Origin: an uncultured Dehalococcoidia bacterium
GTDB taxonomy: Bacteria > Chloroflexota > Dehalococcoidia > Bin125
Direction of reading: 5' to 3'
Assembly (NCBI GenBank): GCA_958295515.1
Contig: CATQGW010000003.1
Span: 205,623-269,622, forward strand
DNA length: 64,000 bases
The position numbers were made by a program, and so were the translations under genes. The notes below the pieces were generated by a model that searched no databases, was not told where the DNA came from, and saw nothing but the letters and a program-made list of their open reading frames with translations. Positions 39,416 to 50,109 of this stretch are shown here, one piece after another (positions within the stretch are counted from its first letter, which is position 1; each line of letters begins with the position of its first letter).

Positions 39416-39560
39416 GTGCGGAGCCCCACCCCAAAGCCCCGAAACCCTCCCACATAGCCCTCACTTATCCACCTATTGATTTCCTTGACTCGTTGTGCAA
39501 TGCTCCCGCAACTGGTTTCCCCCGACGTGCGCACCCTGCCGGCAGGACTGCCTGAGTTTC

Positions 39561-39576
39561 GGGGGGGGGGGGGGGG
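39561..39576 (+). promoter_or_regulatory. 16-nt poly-G tract immediately upstream of a start codon
   Basis: gtttc(G)16caaaATG; ATG at 39581. Confidence 0.85.
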
Positions 39577-39580
39577 CAAA

Positions 39581-42154
39581 ATGATCCGACGGTACCCGGA
39601 CGTCTTCATCGCGGCGGCGATCGTGCTCGTTGTCATTGTGATCTTCACCACCACCACCGGCGGCTTCAGGTCCTACAACACTGCCAGCGGCTCGGGCAGC
39701 GAAAACGGATTCATCGCCCCCCCGACCGAGCCGCTCGCTGCGCCCGCGCCCACCCAGTGGTACTGGGGCACGGGCGCGCCCGACGCCGTCATCTTCGCCC
39801 CCCGCGGCGACGCATTCCAGATGGGCGACTTCTACCTCGACACCGACAGCGGCGACATCTACGTCCGCACCGCAATCGGCTGGAGCTCCTCGCCGATCGG
39901 CTCCCTGGCCGCAGGCGCCACCGGCGCTGCCGGCGGCGAGGGCGAGCAGGGCCCGCGAGGCCTCGTCGGCGCGCGCGGCATGCCCGGCGAACCCGGCTTG
40001 CGCGGCCTTCCCGGTGAGCAGGGACCCCCGGGCGCACTGGGACCGCGCGGCGCTACCGGCCCGCGCGGGCTGACCGGCCCCGCCGGCGCAACCGGAGCAG
40101 TCGGCCCGCAAGGCGTGCCCGGCGCAATCGGACCTCAGGGCCCCGCCGGCGCAACTAGCGCAGTCGGCCCGCAAGGCGTCCCCGGCGCAATCGGACCTCA
40201 AGGCCCCGCCGGCGCAACTGGCGCAGTCGGCCCGCAAGGCGTCCCCGGCGCAGTCGGACCTCAGGGCCCCGCCGGCGCAACTGGCGCAGTCGGCCCGCAA
40301 GGCGTCCCCGGCGCAATCGGACCTCAGGGCCCCGCCGGCGCAACCGGCCCCGCCGGACCCGCAGGACCCCAAGGACCGCGCGGCCTACAGGGACTCCAGG
40401 GCGACCCTGGACCCTCCGGCGGACCGCCCGGACCGGCCGGCGCAATCGGACCCGCAGGACCTCAGGGTGACGTCGGACCGCCCGGACCGCGCGGCCTGCA
40501 AGGCCCCAAGGGTGACCCCGGCACCGCCGGTCCGCAGGGCATTCAGGGACCCGCCGGTCCCGCCGGCGGACCGGTCGGCCCGCAGGGCGAAACCGGCGCA
40601 CCCGGCCCGCAGGGACCGCGCGGCCCGCAAGGCGCGATCGGCTACGCAGGCGCGACGGGCGCGCCCGGCCCGCAGGGACCGACCGGCGCGACCGGCGCTG
40701 CCGGCCCGCGCGGCAGCCGCTGGTTCACCCACAACGGCGACCACACCTCCTACACCTGGAGCGGCATCTCGCTGCAAAGCGGCGACATGTTCATGAACAC
40801 CGACAACTCCAAGATCTACCGCCGCGACGGCAGCGCCTGGACGCTCGTCGGCGCTCTGACCGGCATCCAGGGCGTGCAAGGTCTGCAAGGCGTCGCTGGC
40901 CCCAAGGGCGACACCGGCGACACCGGTCCGCAGGGCGCGACGGGTCCGCAGGGGGCAACAGGCCTCGCCGGTCCCAAGGGCGACACCGGCGCGATCGGCC
41001 CCGCCGGGCAGCGCGGCAGCCGCTGGTTCACCCACGACGGCAGCCCTGTCGAGTACAACTTTGCGGGCGCCACGCTACAGAGCGGCGACATGTTCATGAG
41101 CACCGCCAACTCGAAGATCTACCGCTACAACGGCAGCTCCTGGGCGCTCACCGGCACCCTCACCGGTCTCACCGGCCCGCGAGGTCCGCAGGGCGATACC
41201 GGCGCCACCGGCGCCGTCGGTCCCCGAGGCCCGATCGGGCCTCGCGGCGAAACCGGCCTGCGAGGTCCGCAGGGCGCGATCGGCCCCAAAGGCGACACCG
41301 GCGACACCGGCGCTGCCGGGCAGCGCGGCAGCCTCTGGTTCATCGAGGACGACTGGGGGGGCGCCACGCTGCAGAGCGGCGACATGTACATAAACCCCGC
41401 CAACTCCAAGATCTACCGCTACAACGGCAGCTCCTGGACGCTCACCGGCACCCTCACCGGTCTCACCGGCCCGCGAGGTCCGCAGGGCGACACCGGCGCG
41501 ACTGGCGCGACCGGCGCTGCCGGGCAGCGCGGCAGCCGCTGGTTCACCCACAACGGCGGCCACGCCGAGTACACCTGGAGCGGTGTCACGCTGCAGAGCG
41601 GCGACATGTTCATGAACACCAACAGCTCCCAGATCTACACGTACGGTGGCAGTGCCTGGGCGCTCGTCGGCACGCTCACCGGCATCACGGGACCGCAGGG
41701 CGCGCGCGGCACGGGTTGGTTCTACGGCACCGACGATGTGCCCAACCCGGTTGGCGCGAAAGCCGGCGACCTCTACTTCAACTACAGCAACGGCGACGTC
41801 TACAGCTACGAGGACACCTCCGGCGGCCTGGGGCTGTCCTGGAACCGTCGCACCTCGCTGCAGGGAGCTGCGGGCTCGGACGGCGCCACCGGACCCACCG
41901 GCGCCACCGGCCCACGGGGCGACACCGGCCCGCAGGGTCCGAGCGGCGCGGACGGTGCCACCGGCGCGGCCGGCGCCGCCGGCAGCCAGTGGTACCACGG
42001 CAGCGGCAGTCCCACCGACAACCCGCCGACGGCGCGCGGCGGCGCCCTGCGCAACGGCGACTACTACCTCGACACCCAGGGTTTCACGATCTGGTCCTAC
42101 GACGGCGCCAGCTGGACCCAGATCGCCAGCCTGGTCGTGACCGCCCAGACCTAG
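39581..42154 (+). CDS. Membrane-anchored collagen-like protein with interspersed W-F-T-H-N-G/GD-F-M modules
   Basis: [24 protein letters not shown], long G-X-Y tracts, seven ~50-aa globular modules. Confidence 0.9.
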   Translation: MIRRYPDVFIAAAIVLVVIVIFTTTTGGFRSYNTASGSGSENGFIAPPTEPLAAPAPTQWYWGTGAPDAVIFAPRGDAFQMGDFYLDTDSGDIYVRTAIGWSSSPIGSLAAGATGAAGGEGEQGPRGLVGARGMPGEPGLRGLPGEQGPPGALGPRGATGPRGLTGPAGATGAVGPQGVPGAIGPQGPAGATSAVGPQGVPGAIGPQGPAGATGAVGPQGVPGAVGPQGPAGATGAVGPQGVPGAIGPQGPAGATGPAGPAGPQGPRGLQGLQGDPGPSGGPPGPAGAIGPAGPQGDVGPPGPRGLQGPKGDPGTAGPQGIQGPAGPAGGPVGPQGETGAPGPQGPRGPQGAIGYAGATGAPGPQGPTGATGAAGPRGSRWFTHNGDHTSYTWSGISLQSGDMFMNTDNSKIYRRDGSAWTLVGALTGIQGVQGLQGVAGPKGDTGDTGPQGATGPQGATGLAGPKGDTGAIGPAGQRGSRWFTHDGSPVEYNFAGATLQSGDMFMSTANSKIYRYNGSSWALTGTLTGLTGPRGPQGDTGATGAVGPRGPIGPRGETGLRGPQGAIGPKGDTGDTGAAGQRGSLWFIEDDWGGATLQSGDMYINPANSKIYRYNGSSWTLTGTLTGLTGPRGPQGDTGATGATGAAGQRGSRWFTHNGGHAEYTWSGVTLQSGDMFMNTNSSQIYTYGGSAWALVGTLTGITGPQGARGTGWFYGTDDVPNPVGAKAGDLYFNYSNGDVYSYEDTSGGLGLSWNRRTSLQGAAGSDGATGPTGATGPRGDTGPQGPSGADGATGAAGAAGSQWYHGSGSPTDNPPTARGGALRNGDYYLDTQGFTIWSYDGASWTQIASLVVTAQT
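40094..40345 (+). repeat. Four tandem 63-bp units encoding [21 protein letters not shown]
   Basis: Direct reading: units at 40094, 40157, 40220, 40283; unit 2 starts SAV rather than GAV. Confidence 0.9.
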
Positions 42155-42177
42155 CGCCGCAACGCCGCCGCCCACAC

Positions 42178-42236
42178 GCCGCCCCTCCCGACCTCTTCCC
42201 CCTCGCAACAGCGGGGAGAGGTCGCGGAGGGGCGGC
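42178..42236 (+). terminator. Long near-perfect hairpin downstream of collagen-like gene 1
   Basis: GCCGCCCCTCCcGACCTCTtCCCC...GGGGAGAGGTCgcGGAGGGGCGGC. Confidence 0.6.
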
Positions 42237-42395
42237 TGTCGTTATCTGTAAAGCACTGAACGCGGCTCCCCACTGCCGCCGATCGTCCAGTTGCGCCTTA
42301 TCGCTCCGCAAGTCACCATCCCTCAGGCGGTTTCCCGCGACCAGCCCGGCCTGCCGTGACCGGCGCAGGCACCCGCCGCTAGGCCTGAGGGATAC

Positions 42396-45300
42396 ATGAT
42401 TCGACGCTACCCCGACATCTTCATTGCCGCCTCGATCGTCCTGATCGTCATCGTCATCTTCACCTCGGGCGGCTTCAAGTCCTACAACACCGTCGTCAGC
42501 GCCGACAGCTCCGACGGATTCATCGCTCCGCCGCGCAACGAACCGGTCACCTCCACCGCGGGCACCCAGTGGTATCTGGGCATGGGCCGCCCCGACGCAA
42601 TCTCGCTCGACCCGCGCGGCGACGACTTCCAGATCGGCGATTTCTACCTCGACACCGAGAGCGGCAACATCTACGTCCGCATCGAAGCCGGCTGGAGCGC
42701 CGAACCGATCGGCGCGCTGACCGCCGGCGGCGCGGCGGGCGAACAGGGCCCGCAAGGTCCCGCCGGCGCAGAGGGACCGCAGGGTGAACCCGGCGAGCCC
42801 GGCGCAATGGGTGAGCCCGGCGCAATGGGCGATCCCGGTCCCGCCGGCGACCCAGGTGCGCGCGGCGCGCAAGGCGAACGCGGCCTCACCGGTGAACAGG
42901 GCGAACAGGGTGAGCCCGGCGTAGCCGGCGCGCGCGGCGCGATCGGCCCCGTCGGTCCGCAAGGCATCTCCGGTCCGCCCGGCCCCATCGGACTCACCGG
43001 TCTGCGAGGACCGCAAGGCATCGCTGGCTCGCAGGGTCCCCCCGGCGATCTCGGTCCCCAGGGCCCCGCCGGCGCAACCGGCTCCATCGGACCGCGCGGC
43101 GCGATTGGCCCCGTCGGTCCGCGCGGCGCAGTCGGCGCGCAAGGTCCCGCCGGCGTCGCCGGTCCGCGAGGACCGCAAGGCGTCGCCGGCTCGCAGGGTC
43201 CCCCCGGCGATCTCGGTCCCCAGGGCCCCGCCGGTGCAACCGGCTCCATCGGCCCGCGCGGCGCAACAGGAGCCAGAGGTCCCGCCGGCGCAATCGGCCC
43301 GCAGGGCGTCGCCGGCCCCGTCGGTGCGCAAGGCATCGCCGGTCCGCCCGGCCCCATCGGCCTCACCGGTCCGCAGGGCGCTCAAGGCCTCGCCGGTGCG
43401 CAGGGCATCGCCGGTCCGCCCGGCCCCGCCGGCGAGACCGGCGCGCAAGGCGAACGCGGCCCCGCCGGTCCGACCGGACCGCGGGGACCGCGCGGCCTGC
43501 AAGGAATTCAGGGCGAGCCCGGTCCCGCCGCCGGTACGCCCGGACCGGTCGGCGCAGTCGGTCCCGTTGGTCAGCAGGGCGAGGTCGGTCCGCAGGGACT
43601 GCGCGGCGTGCAGGGCATCCAGGGCGCGCGCGGCCCCGCCGGTCCGCAAGGCATTCAGGGACCCGCCGGCCCCTCCGGTGGTCCGCCCGGACCGCAGGGC
43701 GCAATCGGCGAGACGGGCGCGCCGGGACCGCAGGGCCCGCCCGGACCGGCGGGCGCAACCGGCGCAACCGGCGCAGCAGGAGCACCAGGCGCGCCCGGAC
43801 CGCAGGGCGCAACCGGCGAGACGGGCGCGACCGGACCGCAGGGTCCGCCCGGACCGGCGGGCGCAGCCGGCGCAGAAGGACTACCAGGCGCGCCCGGACC
43901 GCCGGGCGAAACGGGCGCACCCGGCCCCGCCGGACCGCGCGGCACGCGCTGGTTCACCCACAACGGCGGACACGCCGCCTACACCTGGAGCGGCATCACG
44001 CTGCAGGCCGGCGACATGTTCATGGACACCACGAACTCCCAAATCTACCGCTACAACGCCAACGTCTGGTCGCTCGTCGGCGCTCTCACCGGCATCCAGG
44101 GCCCGCAAGGTCCCCAAGGCGAGGTCGGCTCCACCGGTCCGCAGGGACTGGTCGGACCGCAGGGCGCAATCGGACCGCAAGGCGAGACGGGCGCGGCCGG
44201 ACCGCAGGGCGCAATCGGCGCAACCGGTCCCGTCGGACCGCGCGGCAGCCGCTGGTTCACCCACAGCGGCCCCGTCGCCGAATACAACTGGTTGGGCATC
44301 ACGCTGCAAAGCGGCGACATGTTCATGCGCACCGACAACTCCCAAATCCACCGCTACGACGGCAGCGCCTGGTCGTTGGTCGGCGCGCTCACCGGCCTCA
44401 CCGGCCCGCAAGGTCCGCAGGGCGACGCCGGCCCCAAGGGTGAGACGGGCGAGCGCGGTTTGCAGGGAGTGGCCGGTCCCAAAGGCGACACCGGCGCGCG
44501 CGGACCGCAGGGCGCGACGGGCGCAATCGGTCCCACCGGATCGCGCGGCACCCGCTGGTTCACCCACAACGGCAACCACGACACCTACAACTGGACCGGC
44601 GTCTCGCTGCGCGAGGGCGACATGTTCATGAACACCGGCACCTCGCAGATCTACAGCCACCGTCTCGACGCCTGGTCGCTGGTCGGCACGCTCACCGGCC
44701 TCACCGGCCCGCAGGGTCCGCAGGGCGAAATCGGCCTCACCGGTCCCACCGGCGCGGTCGGCCCGCAGGGCGCGGTCGGCCCGCAGGGACCCACCGGCGC
44801 GCGCGGACCGACCGGCGCGACGGGCGCAACCGGCCCCACTGGGCAGCGCGGCACCCGCTGGTACACCCACAACGGCAACCACGACTCCTACAACTGGACG
44901 GGCGTCTCGCTGCGCGACGGCGACATGTTCATGAACACCGGCACCTCGCAGATCTACAGCCACCGTCTCGACGCCTGGTCGCTGGTCGGCACCCTGACCG
45001 GCCTGACCGGCCCGCAAGGTCCGCAGGGCGAAGTCGGACCGCAGGGCGCGACGGGCGCAACCGGCCCGCAGGGCGCGACCGGTCCCCAAGGACCGACCGG
45101 CGCAGTCGGTCCGCAGGGCGCGACCGGCCTCCAGGGCGACGCGGGCAACCGCATCTACCACCACTCCGCCGCGCCGCCCGCCGGCACCGACAGCTACTGG
45201 AGCGGCTACGGCAACCCCAGCCTGCTGCGCGGCGACCTCCTGATCGACACCAGCAGCGGCGACCTGCACTGGCACAGCGGCAGCGCCTGGACGCTGCTCG

Positions 45301-45656
45301 TCAACCTCCGCCAGGGCCCCGCCGGCCCGCCCGGTCCCGCCGGTCCGCAGGGCGCGACCGGAGCAACTGGAGCAACCGGCGCGACCGGAGCCACGGGCGC
45401 GACCGGCGAGCAGGGGCCGCAAGGCGAGACCGGCGCGATGGGACCGGCCGGACCGCAAGGCGAGACCGGCGAGACCGGCACCCGCTGGTACCACGGCAGC
45501 GCGTCGCCCTCGGCGCCGGGCGGCCTCTCGCTCGCCTCCGCTCCGCGCGTCGGCGACTTCTATCTCGACACCCAGGCCTTCGCGATCTACGAGTGGAACG
45601 GCAGCAGCTGGACGCGGCTGATCAACCTCGCCCGCCCGGCGACCGCGAACGACTAG
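42396..45656 (+). CDS. Membrane-anchored collagen-like protein, paralog of 39581..42154
   Basis: [25 protein letters not shown] tracts; seven matching modules; normal RBS GAGGGA before ATG. Confidence 0.93.
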   Translation: MIRRYPDIFIAASIVLIVIVIFTSGGFKSYNTVVSADSSDGFIAPPRNEPVTSTAGTQWYLGMGRPDAISLDPRGDDFQIGDFYLDTESGNIYVRIEAGWSAEPIGALTAGGAAGEQGPQGPAGAEGPQGEPGEPGAMGEPGAMGDPGPAGDPGARGAQGERGLTGEQGEQGEPGVAGARGAIGPVGPQGISGPPGPIGLTGLRGPQGIAGSQGPPGDLGPQGPAGATGSIGPRGAIGPVGPRGAVGAQGPAGVAGPRGPQGVAGSQGPPGDLGPQGPAGATGSIGPRGATGARGPAGAIGPQGVAGPVGAQGIAGPPGPIGLTGPQGAQGLAGAQGIAGPPGPAGETGAQGERGPAGPTGPRGPRGLQGIQGEPGPAAGTPGPVGAVGPVGQQGEVGPQGLRGVQGIQGARGPAGPQGIQGPAGPSGGPPGPQGAIGETGAPGPQGPPGPAGATGATGAAGAPGAPGPQGATGETGATGPQGPPGPAGAAGAEGLPGAPGPPGETGAPGPAGPRGTRWFTHNGGHAAYTWSGITLQAGDMFMDTTNSQIYRYNANVWSLVGALTGIQGPQGPQGEVGSTGPQGLVGPQGAIGPQGETGAAGPQGAIGATGPVGPRGSRWFTHSGPVAEYNWLGITLQSGDMFMRTDNSQIHRYDGSAWSLVGALTGLTGPQGPQGDAGPKGETGERGLQGVAGPKGDTGARGPQGATGAIGPTGSRGTRWFTHNGNHDTYNWTGVSLREGDMFMNTGTSQIYSHRLDAWSLVGTLTGLTGPQGPQGEIGLTGPTGAVGPQGAVGPQGPTGARGPTGATGATGPTGQRGTRWYTHNGNHDSYNWTGVSLRDGDMFMNTGTSQIYSHRLDAWSLVGTLTGLTGPQGPQGEVGPQGATGATGPQGATGPQGPTGAVGPQGATGLQGDAGNRIYHHSAAPPAGTDSYWSGYGNPSLLRGDLLIDTSSGDLHWHSGSAWTLLVNLRQGPAGPPGPAGPQGATGATGATGATGATGATGEQGPQGETGAMGPAGPQGETGETGTRWYHGSASPSAPGGLSLASAPRVGDFYLDTQAFAIYEWNGSSWTRLINLARPATAND

Positions 45657-45669
45657 ACCGCCGACGCCC

Positions 45670-46140
45670 TCAGCGCGGCTCGTGCTCCACGACCGCGCTG
45701 CCCAGCGCGTCGCGGAAGTGAGCCGTGCGCGTCTCCAGCGGCTCGCCCACGATCTCTTCCCAGACCGTCGCGGCCTCCAGCCGCCGCGCGATCTCCTCGA
45801 CATCGAGCCACCACTCCCAGCCGTGCGGCAGCGGCGCGGGCAGCTCCAGACGCAGCGGCTGCTCCGCCGTCGCCAGCCAATAGCGGCAGTACCAGGCGCG
45901 CCGCCGCATAATCCCCGCCTGCATCACCAGCGCCCAGGCTGCCCGCCCCGCCGCGTCCGCCCGCTCCGGCTCCTCCGCGCAGCGCAGCAGAAAATTGAAG
46001 ATCGAAAACTGCCCTGCGTTCGCCCCGCTGCGCGCCGCCCCAATCCGCCGCAGCCCGTCCGCCACCGCCAGCAGCAGCGCCGCGCGCTCCGCCGGCAAGT
46101 TGGCCTCGTCGAGAGTGATGGGGGGCGAAATGACCGTCAC
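45670..46140 (-). CDS. Hypothetical protein
   Basis: 156 aa ORF overlapping the enoyl-CoA hydratase end; no recognised family. Confidence 0.7.
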   Translation of the reverse strand: MTVISPPITLDEANLPAERAALLLAVADGLRRIGAARSGANAGQFSIFNFLLRCAEEPERADAAGRAAWALVMQAGIMRRRAWYCRYWLATAEQPLRLELPAPLPHGWEWWLDVEEIARRLEAATVWEEIVGEPLETRTAHFRDALGSAVVEHEPR

Positions 46141-46955
46141 CGATCGCCGCGGTGGAACTCGTCCAGCGTGGCGCGCAGCCCCCGCTCGCGGATGCTGCGG
46201 TTCATCGCCAGCACCGGCTCCGAAAAGTGCGCGATCGCGTCGATCTCCACCCCGCCCAGCAGCGCCTCACGGAAGCCTTGCACCTCCTGCGTGCGGTTGA
46301 TCGCCTTCTTCTGCAGCACCAAAATCTCCTTCGGCGTGCGCGCCGCCCGCTCCACGTACTCGTCCACAAATGCGTCCAGCTGCGCCGCCGGCAGGCTGCG
46401 GTTGAACAGCCCGATCTCCGCCGCCTCCGCGCCCGAGATCATCGAGCCGACCGGGAAGAAGAACTCCTTCGCCCGCTTCGCCCCCACCTGCCAGGCCCAG
46501 AACGACGCCACGAATCCCGCCCCCAGCGGCAGCTGCGGCGCGCCCACCCGCGCGTCGTCGGCGACGAACGTCACATCGCAGATCATCGCCAGCTGCGTCC
46601 CGCCCGCCAGACAGTGCCCATGCACCCGCGCCACCACCGGCAGGCGCAAATCCCAGATGCGCAGCCAGTTGCGCAGCAGCTCTTCGAGTCCATCGCGATC
46701 GCGCGAAATCGCCGACGCCTGATCCGCGGCCACCCCGCCCCCGCCCTGAAGGTCGTAGCCGGCGCTGAACGCCCGCCCCGCCCCGCTCAGCAGCGCCACG
46801 TGGACGCCGTCGTCGCGCTCCAGCTCGCTCAGCGCCTCGATCAGCTCGCGCTGCATCGCGCGCGAGATCGCGTTCAGCTTCTCCGGTCGGTTCAGCGTCA
46901 CCCGCGCCACGCGCCCCTCGCGCTCCACCCGGATCATGCTCGGTTCGTCGGACAT
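46137..46955 (-). CDS. Enoyl-CoA hydratase/isomerase family protein
   Basis: VTLNRPEKLNAISRAM, LLSGAGRAFSAGYDL, VHGHCLAGGTQLAMICD. Confidence 0.92.
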   Translation of the reverse strand: MSDEPSMIRVEREGRVARVTLNRPEKLNAISRAMQRELIEALSELERDDGVHVALLSGAGRAFSAGYDLQGGGGVAADQASAISRDRDGLEELLRNWLRIWDLRLPVVARVHGHCLAGGTQLAMICDVTFVADDARVGAPQLPLGAGFVASFWAWQVGAKRAKEFFFPVGSMISGAEAAEIGLFNRSLPAAQLDAFVDEYVERAARTPKEILVLQKKAINRTQEVQGFREALLGGVEIDAIAHFSEPVLAMNRSIRERGLRATLDEFHRGDR

Positions 46956-47082
46956 CGGCGCTCTCCCGCTGCGCATCATGTTGCGCCAATGATCGTAGGC
47001 GCTGCGCCCCGATTTGCGCTCGCCGATTGAATGTTCTAGATTTCTGTTCGGAACACAAATGCCAAGAGAAGGGCGAGAACGA

Positions 47083-47256
47083 ATGACCATCGCGCTGATC
47101 CTGATCACCATCGCGCTCGGCTGCTATCTGCTGCGCCAGTGGCGGAGTGGCGAGCTCGCCGCCCCGGAGCCGCGCCGCCAACCCGCCCCGCTGCCGCTGG
47201 TCGCCCGCGCCCACCCCGCGCCGTCGCGCCGCCCGCGCCGCCGCCCGGCCGCCTGA
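47083..47256 (+). CDS. Small single-TM peptide with Pro/Arg-rich tail
   Basis: MTIALILITIALGCYLLRQWRSGELAAPEPRRQPAPLPLVARAHPAPSRRPRRRPAA. Confidence 0.4.
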   Translation: MTIALILITIALGCYLLRQWRSGELAAPEPRRQPAPLPLVARAHPAPSRRPRRRPAA

Positions 47257-47332
47257 ATGCGGACCCCGCGCCGTTCTTGCCCCTACGCGCCCTGTAGCGC
47301 TTAGACTGCGCTTCCGTACGTGTGAGGACGAC

Positions 47333-48043
47333 ATGGCCGCAATCGTCAAAACGACCGATGTGGACGCCCTGCTGAGGCGCGTCGCGCTCTTCCGCGATGT
47401 GCCCGGGGAGATGCGGCGCGAACTGGGCCACCGCCTGCGCGAAGTCCCCTTCCGCGCCCAGACCGACATCTTCCACGCCGGCGACGCCGGGGCCACGATG
47501 TACATCATCGTCGAAGGAGCCGTCAAAATCTTCGTCCCCGCCATCGACGGCCGTGAGGTCGTGCTCGCCGTCCACCGCGCCGGCGACCTGTTCGGCGAGA
47601 TGGCGCTGCTCGACGACGAACCCCGCTCCGCCTCCGCCAGCACCATGGAAGACACCCTCGTCTTCACGCTCAACCGCGACGATTTCGTCGATGTGCTCGA
47701 TGTCTATCCGGCTGCGCTGCGCGCGATCATCAATGTGCTGGTCGAGCGGCTGCGCGCCACCAACCAGTCGATCCAGGATGCCTACCTGCTCGACGTGCCC
47801 GGCCGCCTCGCCCGCCGCCTGCTGCTGATCGCCACCGAGCACGGCCACGACACCGAGCGCGGCCGCGACATCGGCCTGCGCGTCAGCCAGCAGGAACTCG
47901 CCAACATGATCGGCGCGAGCCGCGTCGCCGTGAACAAGCAACTCCAGGCCTGGCGGCAGCGCGGCATCGTCGAGGTCACCCGCCAGCGCGTCGTGATCCT
48001 CCAGCCCGCCAACCTCGAACGCGAATTCACCCTCTCACCCTGA
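47333..48043 (+). CDS. Crp/Fnr-family transcriptional regulator
   Basis: cNMP-binding fold (GAVKIFVPAIDGREVVLAVHRAGDLFGEMALLDDEPRSAS) and HTH (VSQQELANMIGASRVAVNKQL). Confidence 0.94.
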   Translation: MAAIVKTTDVDALLRRVALFRDVPGEMRRELGHRLREVPFRAQTDIFHAGDAGATMYIIVEGAVKIFVPAIDGREVVLAVHRAGDLFGEMALLDDEPRSASASTMEDTLVFTLNRDDFVDVLDVYPAALRAIINVLVERLRATNQSIQDAYLLDVPGRLARRLLLIATEHGHDTERGRDIGLRVSQQELANMIGASRVAVNKQLQAWRQRGIVEVTRQRVVILQPANLEREFTLSP

Positions 48044-48075
48044 CCCGCACACAGACCCAGCCGAAAGGACTCACC

Positions 48076-48786
48076 TTGCCCGACACGCTCAGCACCGACC
48101 AACTCGCCGCGCTCCGCGCCTGGCCCTCCCCGGCCATCGCCAACGCGATCGAAACCTTCGATGTCCGCAGCCGCGCCTTCGGCTTCATGACCCCCGACAT
48201 CCTCTGCCGCTTCCCCGATATGGAGCCGATCGTCGGCTACGCCGCGACCTGCAAAATTCGCGCCAGCATCCCGCCGGCCGACGACCCCGAAACGCAGGCC
48301 GCGCCCGACTGGTGGGCGCACATCGAGTCCATCCCCGAGCCCCGCATCATCGTCATCCAGGACCTCGACCAACCCCCGATCGGCTCCTTCTGGGGCGAGG
48401 TCAACGGGAACATCCACAAAGCGCTCGGCGGCATCGGACTCGTCACCGACGGCGGCGTGCGCGACCTTGACGAGGTCGAGGAGATCGGCTTCCAGTTCTT
48501 CTCCCGCGAAATCCTCGTCTCCCACGCCTACGTCCACCTCGTCGAAATCGGCCAGCCCGTCACCGTTGGCGGCCTCACCGTCTCCCCCGGCGACCTGCTG
48601 CACGGCGACAAGCACGGCGTCGTGCAAATCCCGCACGACATCGCCCCCCAGGTCGCCGACGCCGCCCAGGCCGTCGAAGACCGCGAGCGCGTGATCATCA
48701 ACTACGCCAAGTCCGCCGATTTCTCCCGCGACGGCCTGCTCCAGATCATGCGCCCCACCCCCAGCACCGAGGAAGAGACTCCCTAG
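48076..48786 (+). CDS. RraA-family protein (dimethylmenaquinone methyltransferase-like / aldolase)
   Basis: GLVTDGGVRDLDEVEEIGFQFFSREI, PGDLLHGDKHGVVQIP; TTG start. Confidence 0.88.
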   Translation: MPDTLSTDQLAALRAWPSPAIANAIETFDVRSRAFGFMTPDILCRFPDMEPIVGYAATCKIRASIPPADDPETQAAPDWWAHIESIPEPRIIVIQDLDQPPIGSFWGEVNGNIHKALGGIGLVTDGGVRDLDEVEEIGFQFFSREILVSHAYVHLVEIGQPVTVGGLTVSPGDLLHGDKHGVVQIPHDIAPQVADAAQAVEDRERVIINYAKSADFSRDGLLQIMRPTPSTEEETP

Positions 48787-48813
48787 CGCCCGGCGGCGCG
48801 GGAGGCGCGAACC

Positions 48814-50064
48814 ATTCAACGGCTCGCGCCGCGCCGGCGCGGCGCGTTCGCGCCCTTCGCCTCCCGCGACTTCCGCGTCCTCTGGGGCGTCATCTTCCTC
48901 CGCTCCTCCGCGCTCTGGCTCGACCAGGTCGCCCGCCCCGTCCTGATCGCCGAACTGACCGGCTCCGCCCTGCTGCTCGGTGCAGTGCTCGCCGCCCGCA
49001 TGGCGCCCAACCTCCTGCTCGGCCTCTTCGCCGGCGCAATCGTCGACCGCTACCCCCGCCGCCGCATCCTGATCCTCTCCCAGTTCGGCAACGTCCTCTC
49101 CGCGCTGCTGCTCTGCATCCTGCTCGCCGCCGGCTGGGTCGAAGCCTGGCACGTCATCGCCCTCGCCGCCGTCTCCGGCGTCAACATCGCCTTCTTTCAG
49201 CCCGCGCGGCAGGCGATCCTGCCCGCCATGGTGCCCGCCTCCGCAATGCGCAGCGCTGTCGCTCTCTCCCAAACCGCCAACACCGTCACCCGCATCGGCG
49301 GCGCGCTGCTCGCCGGCCTGCTCCTCGCCTTCGCCGACTTCAGCGTGATCTACGGCGCAATGGCCGCCATCTACGCCGCCGCCGCGCTCGCCGCCCGCCT
49401 GCTCCGTGCCGATGTCGACACCCCCGCCGAGCAGGAGCGCGCCTCAGAATCGCTGCTCTCCCAGACCGCCGAGGGCTTCCGCTGGGCCTTGCGCACCCGC
49501 CGCCCGCTCGCCGTGATGGGCGTCTCCGTGCTGATGTTCATCTTCATCGTCCCCTACCAGGGCGTCTTCCTGCCCCTGCTGGTGATCGACGAACTGCGCG
49601 AGCACGCCTCCTGGGTCGGCTACATGATGGCCGCCGGTGGCGCGGGCGCGGTGGCCGGCTCGCTCGCTCTCGCCGCCGCCCGACGGCTGCCCGCCACCGG
49701 GCGCCTCATGGCTTCCCTGCTCGTCGCCGCCGCCATCGTCCTCGCCCTGCTCTCCTTCGCCCCCAGCCTGCCGCTCGTCGCCCTCTGCGTCTTCGCCGCC
49801 GCCGCCTGCAGCACCAACGTCATGTCGCTCGCCAACCTCGCTCTGCTGCGCCTCGGACGCGAGGGAATGGCCGGACGCGCCGTCAGCCTGATGAACCTCG
49901 CCCGCGGCATGATCCCCGTCGGCGCGCTGCTCGCCGGCGCGCTGGCCGACGCCCTCGGCCCCCGCAGCGGCCTGCTCACCATCGCCGCCGCCGCTGCCGC
50001 CGTCAGCCTCCTGGTGCTCGTCTCCCCTCTCGCCGGCCAAGCCTCCGACCAGCCGCGCGCCTAG
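48814..50064 (+). CDS. MFS transporter (EntS-like MFS_3), probable ATT start
   Basis: Family-like N-terminus FAPFASRDFRVLWGVIFLRSSALWLDQVARPVLIAELTGSALLLG lies upstream of the first ATG (48985); ggagg 8 nt before ATT 48814. Confidence 0.85.
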   Translation: MQRLAPRRRGAFAPFASRDFRVLWGVIFLRSSALWLDQVARPVLIAELTGSALLLGAVLAARMAPNLLLGLFAGAIVDRYPRRRILILSQFGNVLSALLLCILLAAGWVEAWHVIALAAVSGVNIAFFQPARQAILPAMVPASAMRSAVALSQTANTVTRIGGALLAGLLLAFADFSVIYGAMAAIYAAAALAARLLRADVDTPAEQERASESLLSQTAEGFRWALRTRRPLAVMGVSVLMFIFIVPYQGVFLPLLVIDELREHASWVGYMMAAGGAGAVAGSLALAAARRLPATGRLMASLLVAAAIVLALLSFAPSLPLVALCVFAAAACSTNVMSLANLALLRLGREGMAGRAVSLMNLARGMIPVGALLAGALADALGPRSGLLTIAAAAAAVSLLVLVSPLAGQASDQPRA

Positions 50065-50109
50065 TCGCTCTCAGCCGGCGACATAATCACCGCCCCCAAA
50101 CGACGCCCA

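Noticed and set aside
43881-45803. Long antisense ORFs opposite the collagen-like genes (e.g. 640 aa, 521 aa and 377 aa minus-strand ORFs)
   Set aside because: Mirror-image low-complexity translations of G-X-Y DNA in a high-GC genome; no domain signature or independent start context.
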